From positions 225,641 to 276,737 of the forward strand of contig NW_019775450.1 of NCBI RefSeq assembly GCF_001039355.2: a DNA stretch of 51,097 bases, given 5' to 3'. The position numbers were made by a program, and so were the translations under genes. The DNA is from Lingula anatina (taxonomy: Eukaryota > Brachiopoda > Lingulata > Lingulida > Lingulidae). Below are positions 23,273 to 35,291 of the stretch, in pieces. Under the pieces are notes generated by a model. The model was not told the DNA's origin. It worked only from the letters and a program-made list of their open reading frames with translations, and did not search any database. Every line of letters begins with the position of its first letter. Within the stretch, counting starts at the first letter, position 1.

Positions 23273-24335
23273 TGGCCTTTATTCAATTATCTATTTTCAT
23301 TTATTATTATTATTTTCAATTTCTTTAAGCTACATTAAAGACATAGGAGCTTGGAGGGCCTATGGGGGATTAGAGGTTATCATACGCATAAAACGAATGG
23401 GGGGGGGGGGGGGGCAAAGGAAATCCTCCACCATTGCTATTTTTCTCTTAATAAGATAGCTTCTCTATTTACAATCTAGGATCCAACAGGTCTTACGTTG
23501 CATAATTTAAGAATACTGCTGTTTACTTTCACTTTGTCATAACTTTTATACGACAGTTAAAAACGTTGGCAGAAGTAGGCAGAGCTTCATAGGCTTTCAC
23601 TTTCACTTTTCCATCATAGGTGGCAGCAGCTGGTGCATGCGGCTTTGCCACAAAATACAATACCTATAAAAGTGTCCACAACAGGAAACTAAGATCTCTG
23701 GTAAGTACTCATGATCAGTATTTTTCTATGCAAAAGAGATCTGTTTACCAATTGTAGTTTTGCAATAAAGATACAGTATGTGCCTTTGTATGTTTTAACA
23801 TGGAAATAAAGAAAGTGTGTAATTTGCAGTTTTGGTCTCAAAGCATTTTCTCTAAAATTTGATGCCCGACTCAGTCACGAAGCACATGTTTCCATAACCG
23901 ATTTCTTTGATTTTTTTCATTTCTTTAATTTTTCACTCACACTAATATCTTAGAAATATCACCAACAGAGCGGATGGACCAAAACGATCAGAATTCAGTT
24001 CAGTATCACTGAACCAATAATTCAATTTTTTCCAGGTACTGGCCCATTTTGGCCTGAGCAACTTAGGAATCACAATGTGTGCCTTCAACATAGCCTTCAC
24101 AGGTTGGAGCCTGGGGGTATGCCAGGGGTGGAAAGAAGACCAATGCTTCCCCAACTTCAACCAGAACCTTGTTATGGAGGGGGTTAACCTTGTGGTTGGT
24201 CTGATGGCGGCCATATTCTCTATCATCGGCACCAGTTATATTTGCTGCTTTGGGCGCAGGTTCGACGTGATGGTAAGACCCGGGTACTCGCGAGGGGTGT
24301 ATTATGGGAGCCCCTCCCATCAACTCCAGGTCTGA
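20803..24335 (+). CDS. Zinc-ribbon plus MS4A/CD20-like tetraspan membrane protein, paralogue 2
   Basis: Five exons (20803-20824, 22440-22535, 22978-23150, 23620-23700, 24036-24335) give 223 residues. The ribbon is C13-x2-C16-x11-C28-x2-C31. Predicted membrane helices lie at about 55-76, 91-110, 126-150 and 173-200. The S-P-I-W-S-G motif before helix 2, the loop with CQGWKEDQC between helices 3 and 4, and the basic cytosolic end are of MS4A/CD20-like type. TGTVSV in helix 1 is shared with paralogue 1, as are the intron phases (1, 1, 0, 0) and the 173-base third exon. Both proteins probably act in a membrane, with the ribbon facing the cytosol, and may oligomerise as MS4A proteins do; a ligand or partner cannot be inferred. 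An AATAAA at 24479-24484 is a plausible polyadenylation signal. A single N at 22354 lies 86 bases before exon 2. Confidence 0.75.
21313..21478. mobile_element. 'gcccgtagcc' element (copy 2)
   Basis: Same family body with 'ggttcgaaagaa' and 'cttgatctaggtacatgaag', right end ctggctacgggcctg. It lies in intron 1 of paralogue 2. Confidence 0.88.
21828..22242. mobile_element. Two adjacent inverted-repeat elements
   Basis: The first (21828-21966) has ends taccctctaccagggc and its reverse complement gccctggtagagggta; a partial relative lies near 562-640. The second (21979-22242) is an inverted copy of 6651-6922, with ends agtggcggatta and atccgcccctg. They are 12 bases apart, in intron 1 of paralogue 2. 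Confidence 0.8.
22440..22535 (+). other. Exon encoding the zinc-ribbon of paralogue 2
   Basis: A symmetrical phase 1-1 exon, preceded by 'ctctttcag' and followed by 'gtgagc', that contains the whole C-x2-C...C-x2-C motif. The matching exon of paralogue 1 is 13848-13937 and has the same phases. A 1-1 exon holding one complete small domain could have been inserted by exon shuffling ahead of the membrane domain. Confidence 0.8.
23237..23273. repeat. (TTTA)n microsatellite
   Basis: About nine TTTA units in intron 3 of paralogue 2. Confidence 0.9.
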
Positions 24336-26369
24336 TTGGCCGGCTCTGTTCTGAGAGCCCTATTCTAGCTGAAAGCCATTTTCTGATTGGTGCAGATGAT
24401 TTGTTAACTCTGTTATGACTGGACTATGAGAAGGCAATTGGCAGACTTTTCCTCCTAAACTTCAGCATGATGATGATGAATAAAATAGAAAGATCTCAAC
24501 TACACAAGCTGTGAAATAATATTTATTTACTCAAAGCTTGTGGATGTCATTGCATGGACTCTCATAGACAAATAATAATAATTTGTCTGATTTACTACGT
24601 AGGCTAGCACTTTTCCAATTGACACTTTTTCAGAGGTCGACCTCTGTATTACATTGTATCATTTAGTGTACAGTTAGTGTACAGTTTAAGTTGTTTGGGT
24701 AGTGTCTCACTTATAACAATAAGCTATTTAGGAAATTAATGTTGATAAAAAGACAAAATGTATAAATAAATGTAAAATTAAACCTTTGTAGACAATGCAG
24801 TGTTACATGTAGGCCTATATGTGTTTGTTTTATTTTTTGGACAAAACTCTGAAAACACCAATTTTTAAATTAAAATTACATTTCATTTAACATTTACATT
24901 TATATAACATTACATAATACATATTCTTACTGTAATTGAATGAGGTTTTTCTTGGGTTAAATTAAACTATAGTTTTTTCCAACTTTGGTTTAAAGTTGTT
25001 ACATGTAAGCGACAGAGGCCTCACAACTACTTTTAAAGATGATGCTGTTGAAAGTCCTACAAAACCCAGTCGACACAAACCATGTAGAAACGTACGTTTA
25101 CTTTGACCAGATGCCAGATAAATACTAGAAATAATTATATATAATCATGTATAACATGAGCAACAAATAATTATAACTTACAATTATAACATAAAGCAAA
25201 TAATTATATCAATTATAAAATGTTAAAAAACAATAAATTCAATTATATCATGTAAAAATTAATTACATAAAGCATAACACAAAACAATTTGTAATATCAA
25301 GCATCATTACCCTAATGTAAGCAACTGATTCAATGTCAAAATCTTAATTGCACACAAAAAGAACACTACACTTTTATATAGTGAAAGTTAAATTTTCACA
25401 GAAATTTCAGCACCATTCTTATCATAAACATTAAGGCAAACGTGTACCCTTTCAAAAAAAGGACCATACTTATATGTTTTGGAATTTTAAATTGTTGGTT
25501 TTTATTATCATGAGAGAAATTTACAGTTCCATCTCTTGGTAACAAGAGCAACTAAAAATTATTTTTTCAAAATATGTGCATTTATCACAATCACATTAAG
25601 CATTGCATTTGTTTATCTTTAACAAAATGAGCAGCACTGCACACGACTACAATGGTATATTGATTTATGACAGCAATCAACCTGGACTTGCAAAAATTCA
25701 TACATAACAGGTGTGGTTGAATGACCCGTTTAATACTATAAACCCTCATGCACTGGCATATTCTGTTCAGTAAATTTCTTAATACTTGTTATGGACGACT
25801 AGGAATAAATATTTAAAAACAACAATAACAACTTCTGAGTGGAATACTGGTATAATTAACAGAAATAAAACAACATATACAGTACCATCTACATTCATTT
25901 GAATAAAGGACAACTGATTTTACATATTAAGTTTTGATCTTAGATAATTACTTGAGCATACAATACTTTTAAATTCTTTCTTTGAAAGTTGCTTGTAAGC
26001 ATTGATAACTTTGTCCTAAGATGTTTTCAGGACATATGGTAAAGTTTGCTGAAAATGTATTGATTTCAATCTCCAAATAAACAATACTGCCATTATCATG
26101 TTGGATCTTTATTAATTGAGCGAATGACTGATTGCATGATTGATCTATGATAAACTGAATACTGAAAAATTGTTATTTTCTTACAGAGACATGTTTACAT
26201 GTAGTCAATTAAAGCACTGGAACAAGCATGGAGGGGGGGGGGGGCTTTTACCATGAAACTTTCTTGTACCTAGATCAAACTGTACCAAGAGAGGACCTTT
26301 TGCAAAGTTAAAGTGTGGTTTGTCCAACCCCTTGACCTCCCTACATGTAGTCATGTGTCTGGTACATAT
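24336..26369. other. Convergent 3' spacer
   Basis: AT-rich DNA between the plus-strand paralogue 2 and the minus-strand HEPN/dsRBD gene, so it should contain two 3' untranslated regions. AATAAA for the left gene is at 24479. On the minus strand an AATAAA (plus-strand TTTATT near 26107) lies about 260 bases past the stop of the right gene. A decayed, reversed copy of the 'gcccgtagccagg' element is seen at about 26229-26306. No coding exon was recognised. Confidence 0.6.
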
Positions 26370-29300
26370 TCAAATCTCAGCCATTAGGCCGATCTTGCAC
26401 AAGGCTTCCCGCGCAACCACCTGTCTTGCAGAATCCTCACTGAAACAGGCTTTTCCTTTAACGACAACTGGGAATTTGACACTACTTACAAATTTCTTCT
26501 CTGCAACAGGAACAGTTTCATATGTTGGTGGATTAAGTTGAATTGCAGGTTGTTCAAACAGTCGGTTTTGGATGCAACAAATTTCTTGCAGCTTGCCCTT
26601 ACATTGGTTCAAATCACTAGGAACTTCTGCATCAGAGAGGAGAGTTTTCAGGGCAAACTCTGCTGCCTTTTTCTCTGCATCTTTCTTTGTAGGATACCCA
26701 TGTTCCTCTGAACTGATGATGTACCTGAATTCCACTACTGCCAAGACCCCCTTTTTATCTCCAGCAGCATGAACTCTGTATTTGGCTGGGTCAAGCTTTT
26801 TCTCAAGCAGATGAGTGTCCAATGTCTCGATCATATTTTTCTCTGGCATTTCATCCATTTTAAGCTGTTTCATGATAAAATAGGCATTAGACGCTGCACT
26901 CTGATTAGCCAATTCTTCAGTAGGTCGTGCCTTTCCTTGAATGCTTATCATCATTTGGTTGTTTAAGTAGAGAGAAAATAGATAGGAACTGAACAAATCT
27001 GGCTCAGAAAAACTTTTGCAAGTGAAGAAAATTGGCTGGTCTCGCCCAGGCTGACTTGTGCAATATTCGATAAGGGCACCCTTTTTATTACCACCAGGTG
27101 GCACTACATGCTGCAGGGAATCTAAAGCTTGTCCTGCCACATCTTGTTCAGCCATCTTCTTACTGGACTTACCCTTTGAACTGGCCATCACGTACTTGCA
27201 AACAAACTGGACAGACGAGAGAAACTGACCACCTGGGGGTGCCACTGTTTTTCTATAATTGGGCATAGGGCATCCTATTCTAAGCAGCAAAGTTTCAATG
27301 TCCCTCATTGCAGTAGATGTGTCTACATCTGGTTCAGGTGATTCTCTGTTTGGGGAGCCTGAAATTATGTGCCATAGCACCAGATATTCTGCATTAACTG
27401 GTTTATTAATCAATTAATTAAATTCTATCATTTTTGGTCAAAAAATTATAATAATAATTATTTAAACATATGAAAATTGAATATAAAGAAACAGTATGTG
27501 TGCCCAACAGGCCCGTAGCCAGGGGGGGTTCGGGGGGTTCGAAAGAACCCCCCTTTTTGCTGGGAAAAGGTCCCCTGTGGGTAAATTTTTATCCAGATAC
27601 ATGAATGTTTCATGGTAAAAGGTCCACTTTTTCAGAAAAAGAACCCCCCTTTTAAAATTGCTGGCTACGGGCCTGCCCAAGATACCAGACTCGGCATTTA
27701 CCTGCAGTGACCCTACTGGTATGCACATTTTCACCACTCACAGATGGAGCCACTGTCTTCAATGGGTCACATGATTCAGGAGCAGAAGACAACCCCAACT
27801 CTCCCAGCATGTTCAGGATCTTCTCTGCAGCATTTTCCTTTGCAGAACTAATATCTGGACAAGGGTTGCTTTTATCTGTGATCTTGATCTTGCTGTTTGT
27901 GAGGTAGTCACACCTCAGAATGCAGTTGAACTCTGTCCCTGTGATTAAAAAAAATGGCAAAGAATCTTGATTAAATTTTGATAAGTGGGGTTCTTCCAGC
28001 TGAAAGGGTGTTGGTCCTTTTAAACCCCTCCCATAAAAACAAACTACAGAATTTTTATCCACTTTAATGAGCTAAAGAAATATAAAATTATTGCAACTTG
28101 AACAAGGAGATAAAAAGAAATCTAATGAATATATAACAGTACCTTCGCCATAGCTGTAATAAACTGGAAGAACTTTATTACTACTTTTGCTGGAGCAGTA
28201 GCGATAAAGAATTTCCTTTGCCTTGCCACTATCTGACTGGTCAATATTCATTGCCTTCAAAGCAAGCTCAGCCACAGCTTGTTCTGCTAGTTTCTTAGAC
28301 GTGGAGGTACCTTTGGTGCGGATCATATGATCACCTTCTATGGTTACCCTGTAGATGACCTCTCCTGTTTTCAAATTTGATAGGTCAAAATGTGGCTCTT
28401 TCCAATGCTGACTGGCTGAAAGCCTCTGCAATGCCTCCAAAGAATTTACAGATGGGTTTTTGAGTTCTGATGAATTACTTGTATGTGATTCTGGTGCTGC
28501 TTTACTACCAGGCGAGATATTTGGTGATTGCTTGGATTCTACAGGAAAAAAATGAAAGTTTTCTTATGACATATCAATGGTAGGAACATTGCTACATGAA
28601 ACATTCATTAATCAAGTAATGAAACTACATACTAGAACATGCACATGTAACTTTGATTGGGCTTACATTTCAATATTTAATTAGTCTTGCTATAATAACA
28701 AATTCTACACCAGGGCCCAGTTTTATAAAGGACGTTTAGCACTAACCAGTGTTTAACTCTAACCAGACCTAAATAGTCTGTTAGTAAAATGACCTTTAAA
28801 TAATTATTTAATCCAGTTTAACACTGGCCAGTTAACAAATTGGCTGTTTTCCGTCAGAAGACTGTATATAAAACACAATTTAACCATCTTTTAGTTAATG
28901 GGTGTTAGGGGAATTTATCCACTGGTTAGGCTTATCCACTGGTTAGTGCTAAACGTCCTTTATAAAACTGGGCCCAGGCTATTACAGTACATGTACATAT
29001 GAGAGTCAGCTAAATGTGACCCTACACTTGAAACAAACAGTAAACTGAATTAATTTTGATAGGTCCAAACAGTTGGAAGAAAACTTGAAAAAAAGAGAGC
29101 AAAACCTCCCATAGTGTAAATACGAGTAAATAAAAGCTAAAACATTGCCATACAGAATTTTGTACATGTACAGTAAGTACAGCACACAATGTGAAATGGT
29201 CCTCCATCATTCTCAGCCAGAGACGCACCCGATTGTTCTCCCAGTCTTCCTAACTGCTGCAATGCCACCCTAGCAGCATCCTGCTCTGCAGCTCTCTTGC

Positions 29301-32300
29301 GTGGATGGTTTTGACTCTCGCTGCAATACGTCTTCCCTTCTACAGTGACTTTGGAACCATAACCTAAAGTCAGACATTCATTGTACACGTACAATGTATA
29401 CATGTCACTGTTTTTTAATGAAAAGATTATAATATGTATGGTACCATTCCCTGTACATTACAAATTAGTAGTGTGCTGAACTGTAAAATGGAAAGCGTAC
29501 AAATTCCACCTACATGTAACAAAAAGTCGTAAGACAAGATCATCATAGGTCTTTGCTACACCTGAGGGGTAGAAGTAACCCAGCTATGTACACACCAATT
29601 CCAGGCAATATCCAAAGTAATGTTACAGTGCATAAATTACTTTAAAACACTTAAACAAAATTTTCCAATAACACTATCAATAGTATCATACAGTATATTT
29701 TATTTTTCGCTTGAGATGATATCTCAATATCTTAAAAAATGAATAGAAACTCAGTGTCATTATCTCAACAACCAAACTAACAAGATGGTTTTTCATTTTT
29801 CTAAAACCTTTATTTTGATTATTTTAATCTTTGTTTTGATTTTATAAAGCTAAAGCTTGTGTTGGAAAATAAAGCTACCTCTGCCATCTGGTGGTGTGAC
29901 TGGTGTGTAAACAGGAAGCTTCAGTCCCGAACTCTGCGTGTGGTCCTGCAGGGCATTCTTGTAGTTTACAACTGGAACTGAGGCACTGCCTGTAATTTTA
30001 GATAATTTGAAACAAACATAAAAACAAACAAAGAGCTGGGCAGTAAAAGATGTTTAATTCAGAATCATTTTCTGAATTACAGTGAAACACAATCTTTGAT
30101 AATCATGAAAAAAACTCATTTTAATAATCAAAATAATTTTTCAGTTATTTGGAAAATTTATTAGTGCCTAGATATTTTCATTCACCACAATGCTATTATG
30201 TATCTTATTTTAATAAGTAGTAAAGCAAGAGTCAATAATTCACTGTAAATAAAAAAGAAATATAATTATACNGGTCAAAATGTGGCTCTTTCCAATGCTG
30301 ACTGGCTGAAAGCCTCTGCAATGCCTCCAAAGAATTTACAGATGGGTTTTTGAGTTCTGATGAATTACTTGTATGTGATTCTGGTGCTGCTTTACTACCA
30401 GGCGAGATATTTGGTGATTGCTTGGATTCTACAGGAAAAAAATGAAAGTTTTCTTATGACATATCAATGGTAGGAACATTGCTACATGAAACATTCATTA
30501 ATCAAGTAATGAAACTACATACTAGAACATGCACATGTAACTTTGATTGGGCTTACATTTCAATATTTAATTAGTCTTGCTATAATAACAAATTCTACAC
30601 CAGGGCCCAGTTTTATAAAGGACGTTTAGCACTAACCAGTGTTTAACTCTAACCAGACCTAAATAGTCTGTTAGTAAAATGACCTTTAAATAATTATTTA
30701 ATCCAGTTAAACACTGGCCAGTTAACAAATTGGCTGTTTTCCGTCAGAAGACTGTATATAAAACACAATTTAACCATCTTTTAGTTAATGGGTGTTAGGG
30801 GAATTTATCCACTGGTTAGGCTTATCCACTGGTTAGTGCTAAACGTCCTTTATAAAACTGGGCCCAGGCTATTACAGTACATGTACATATGAGAGTCAGC
30901 TAAATGTGACCCTACACTTGAAACAAACAGTAAACTGAATTAATTTTGATAGGTCCAAACAGTTGGAAGAAAACTTGAAAAAAAGAGAGCAAAACCTCCC
31001 ATAGTGTAAATACGAGTAAATAAAAGCTAAAACATTGCCATACAGAATTTTGTACATGTACAGTAAGTACAGCACACAATGTGAAATGGTCCTCCATCAT
31101 TCTCAGCCAGAGACGCACCCGATTGTTCTCCCAGTCTTCCTAACTGCTGCAATGCCACCCTAGCAGCATCCTGCTCTGCAGCTCTCTTGCGTGGATGGTT
31201 TTGACTCTCGCTGCAATACGTCTTCCCTTCTACAGTGACTTTGGAACCATAACCTAAAGTCAGACATTCATTGTACACGTACAATGTATACATGTCACTG
31301 TTTTTTAATGAAAAGATTATAATATGTATGGTACCATTCCCTGTACATTACAAATTAGTAGTGTGCTGAACTGTAAAATGGAAAGCGTACAAATTCCACC
31401 TACATGTAACAAAAAGTCGTAAGACAAGATCATCATAGGTCTTTGCTACACCTGAGGGGTAGAAGTAACCCAGCTATGTACACACCAATTGCAGGCAATA
31501 TCCAAAGTAATGTTACAGTGCATAAATTACTTTAAAACACTTAAACAAAATTTTCCAATAACACTATCAATAGTATCATACAGTATATTTTATTTTTCGC
31601 TTGAGATGATATCTCAATATCTTAAAAAATGAATAGAAACTCAGTGTCATTATCTCAACAACCAAACTAACAAGATGGTTTTTCATTTTTCTAAAACCTT
31701 TATTTTGATTATTTTAATCTTTGTTTTGATTTTATAAAGCTAAAGCTTGTGTTGGAAAATAAAGCTACCTCTGCCATCTGGTGGTGTGACTGGTGTGTAA
31801 ACAGGAAGCTTCAGTCCCGAACTCTGCGTGTGGTCCTGCAGGGCATTCTTGTAGTTTACAACTGGAACTGAGGCACTGCCTGTAATTTTAGATAATTTGA
31901 AACAAACATAAAAACAAACAAAGAGCTGGGCAGTAAAAGATGTTTAATTCAGAATCATTTTCTGAATTACAGTGAAACACAATCTTTGATAATCATGAAA
32001 AAAACTAATTTTAATAATCAAAATAATTTTTCAGTTATTTGGAAAATTTATTAGTGCCTAGATATTTTCATTCACCACAATGCTATTATGTATCTTATTT
32101 TAATAAGTAGTAAAGCAAGAGTCAATAATTCACTGTAAATAAAAAAGAAATATAATTATACGCTAATATTAATGCTACATATTCCACATTGCTTTACCTC
32201 TCCCATCAGGGCTACTGCCTTGCCCTAACTTCAAGTTGTTAACTGCATCAATTAAGTCCTCCAGTTTTTCTTGTTGTTGGTCTTGCCTCCCTTTTAGGAA

Positions 32301-34553
32301 TGTTGAAAAAGAAGAATTTAGAAAAAATACAATATTCTGGTATAGTACCAAGTTCTTACTTTTGAATCTTGTTTAGTAGCTCCCAGAAGTAATAAGCCAA
32401 GTATAATTGGTGATAAAATAATTAAGATATGACAATTTTACATAATAATAATAATAATAATAATGCTATATCATTTACACACAAATTGTCCCATACACAA
32501 ATTTTCCAACATGTCATGGGCAAAATGTAAAATGGTCAACACTGGGAGTCTTTTTAAGCTTAAGCAATTGTAAGCAATTGTAATTTTCACGTACATGCAT
32601 GTTGTGCTATCTTTTTTTTAATTAAAAGATTTATGGAAATGACATTGAAATTTAATCTAAATTTCTGGCTAAGTGATCTGAACTAGAGAGTGCTCACATA
32701 TGCATACATATCAAAAGACCCCAAACCAGTTGAAAAAGTATTCCCTTTTTTATATTCTGAATAACAGTCTATTCTGAAAATTATATTAGATACTGAATTA
32801 ATGCAAAATGTTTTGTGATATTTGTGGCAAACCATGCAATGGCAAGCCAACGTCAAAGAAAATATAATAAATTCTTTATTTGGTGAAGTGAAACTGGATT
32901 TCAGAGGATGATACAGGGACACAATTTAAGTGCTTAATTGCCATTAGCACTTGTTTTTTGTTTTCTTTCTTTCTTTTTGAACAAGTAGAAGATACTGACA
33001 AAGCATACCTTCAAGGGTATCCATCCTGTCTTGTAGTGTCTCCATGTTATTCTGCAGCTCCTCAAGATTACTTTTGAGTTTGTCTAAGAGGTCAGGGTTT
33101 TTCTTCAAGAATTCTGTGAATGCAGCCAAGGCACTTGTAAGCTGAAAAAGATCAACAACAAGAGAATAATTATAATTTTAACTTGAAAAATCTTGGAATA
33201 CCTGGAAAAATATCTTGAAACATCTGAGAAAAATCTTAAGGCACATATGGATAATCTTAAGATACAAAAATCAATTTCTTGATGAAATGTCCCAAGCAGT
33301 CTTTTTTTCTAACTAAATGTTCATCTTTGTCCTTCCATGCTTGCAGTGGCATTGGTGAAGAAAAAATTTTCTTCAAGATTTTTAAACATAAACCTACTAA
33401 CATGTGGTAACTAACTGTCTCACAAGGCGATTACTAACTGTTACTCTATAGAGCACTTTTTCTTTAATAATTATAATGTTTCTTTACCTCTGGGGTTATT
33501 TGCTGGGCTTCATTCAGTGTTTCCTCAATTTCTTCCATCTTGTTTTTTAGAACTTCCAGTTCAATCTTTTCCAAATCCTCCTCACTTATATGGAACTTAC
33601 TTCCACAAATCTAAAGAAAATTTGCAGAAATTCTTTCATCTTATATCCAGTGCGTCTTGAAGCTATATCTATTTATTATACTTCACTCTACACATTAACC
33701 ATCATTGATTTTTCTACAAAAACAAATAAAGTAAAATGCTTCATTTTTTTTGTACATCAAGCACAATCAAAATGATGCTTCCTACTCAGCACAGTTACAT
33801 CCAACACAATCACCATCACACCTAACACACTCAAGCTCAGCACAGTCACACCCAACAAAAGCACTGCCACAACTAACACACTTCAGCCCAACACCTTCAC
33901 ACACGGACACTACCTGCTTGATGGTTGCTATTGCCTTCTTTGCATCTTGGTTTTGGGCCAGTGCTGTGTCTGACAGTAAAGTTACCAAGGCAGCAACACA
34001 CTCTTGAAGCTGTGTGTCAGTCCATGTCATATCAGAGGAATGCATCAACTGATTTCTTTTTTGAGCAGCCTAGGTAAATAAATAAATCAAAGAATGTAAT
34101 GTGTTAGCAGGTGGAATGACAACTCCCCCCACCCACCCAATCTGTCTCCTGCAGCCTATGCCCATGGTCCTTTTCTCTTTTTTTTTTTACAAATTGAGTA
34201 AAAACATGGGATTTATGAAAACAGACAGATTGACAACCTTTTTTAGTGTAGCTGACACTGAATCAAATATAAATTACGTTAAAAAATATCTACCTTTTCT
34301 GGACAGGATTTATTTGTAAACTTGCCATTGATTGGCTTACAGTTTCTCAGCAGATTAAGGAGAGCAGAGGTGTCACTGGTTGCTGCTCCTGTGTTGGCTG
34401 ACTTTTGACCATGGTTCATAAAACACTTGGCCACCTCCCAGTGGACAGTGGGCACTTGATCCAGGGAACAGTTGGTCCAAAACACTTCTGCAAAAAAATA
34501 AAAAATACAATTATAAATAATTAATTGAAAAATTTACATGTAGTTTATGTGAA

Positions 34554-34611
<58 letters not shown>

Positions 34612-35251
34612 TAAAAAATATATACTAATACTAATAACTTACCTCTTATAAAGGAAAAGTGTGCATGAGCATGAGTAAAATACAAACACAAACATTTTCT
34701 TATTACACCGGCCAGTACTGAAGACATACCCAATGTGCATGTATCAACAATGAGGATTTATGTTCAGAACTTATTGGTACATTGTGTATAACTATCACAG
34801 ATTGAAAACACACACACACACACACACGCACACATGCACGCGCAAACACAAACACACACACACACAGGGGCAGATCCAAAGGTAATTTCTGACAGTCTTC
34901 CAATTTATTTTTGTTGATCCATCCTCCAATTTTTACCGTCTTCCGACAGAAAACATTAGATGCCGGACAACATAAACTTAAAAATCTGACCGTCTTCCGG
35001 AAGACCCAGAAGACGGCCTAAATCCACCCCTGACACACACACACACACACTTTAGATCACATATCTGCTAAAAAAAAGTGAAGGCAACATTGTCCAGCCT
35101 TGTCTCCACTTGGAAGGGCCCAGTGGAAAAAATATGATAAATTATTACCTTTCAATTTATGAACAGCTACTATTTCCTGGATCCATTTATCACACACACC
35201 CACAGGACAGGGATTCTTCAGTTGGTTCTGCTTGTAGAAAATAGAAATAAT

Positions 35252-35291
<40 letters not shown>

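Noticed and set aside
26320-26966. Plus-strand open frames over the last dsRBD exon
   Set aside because: They are shadows of the long minus-strand frame, which carries the dsRBD motifs and correct splice borders.
29022-31293. Two sets of identical dsRBD exons as a real gene-internal expansion
   Set aside because: The copies differ at only about three of 1889 positions, the boundary is exactly the N at 30272, and the repeated partial exon has no donor. An unmerged contig overlap explains all of this.
33750-34007. Repeat-like cysteine frame on the minus strand at 33782-33900
   Set aside because: The 'cacagtcacacccaacac' words give a repetitive peptide, but this is intron sequence right after the donor at 33913; the exon stops at 33914.
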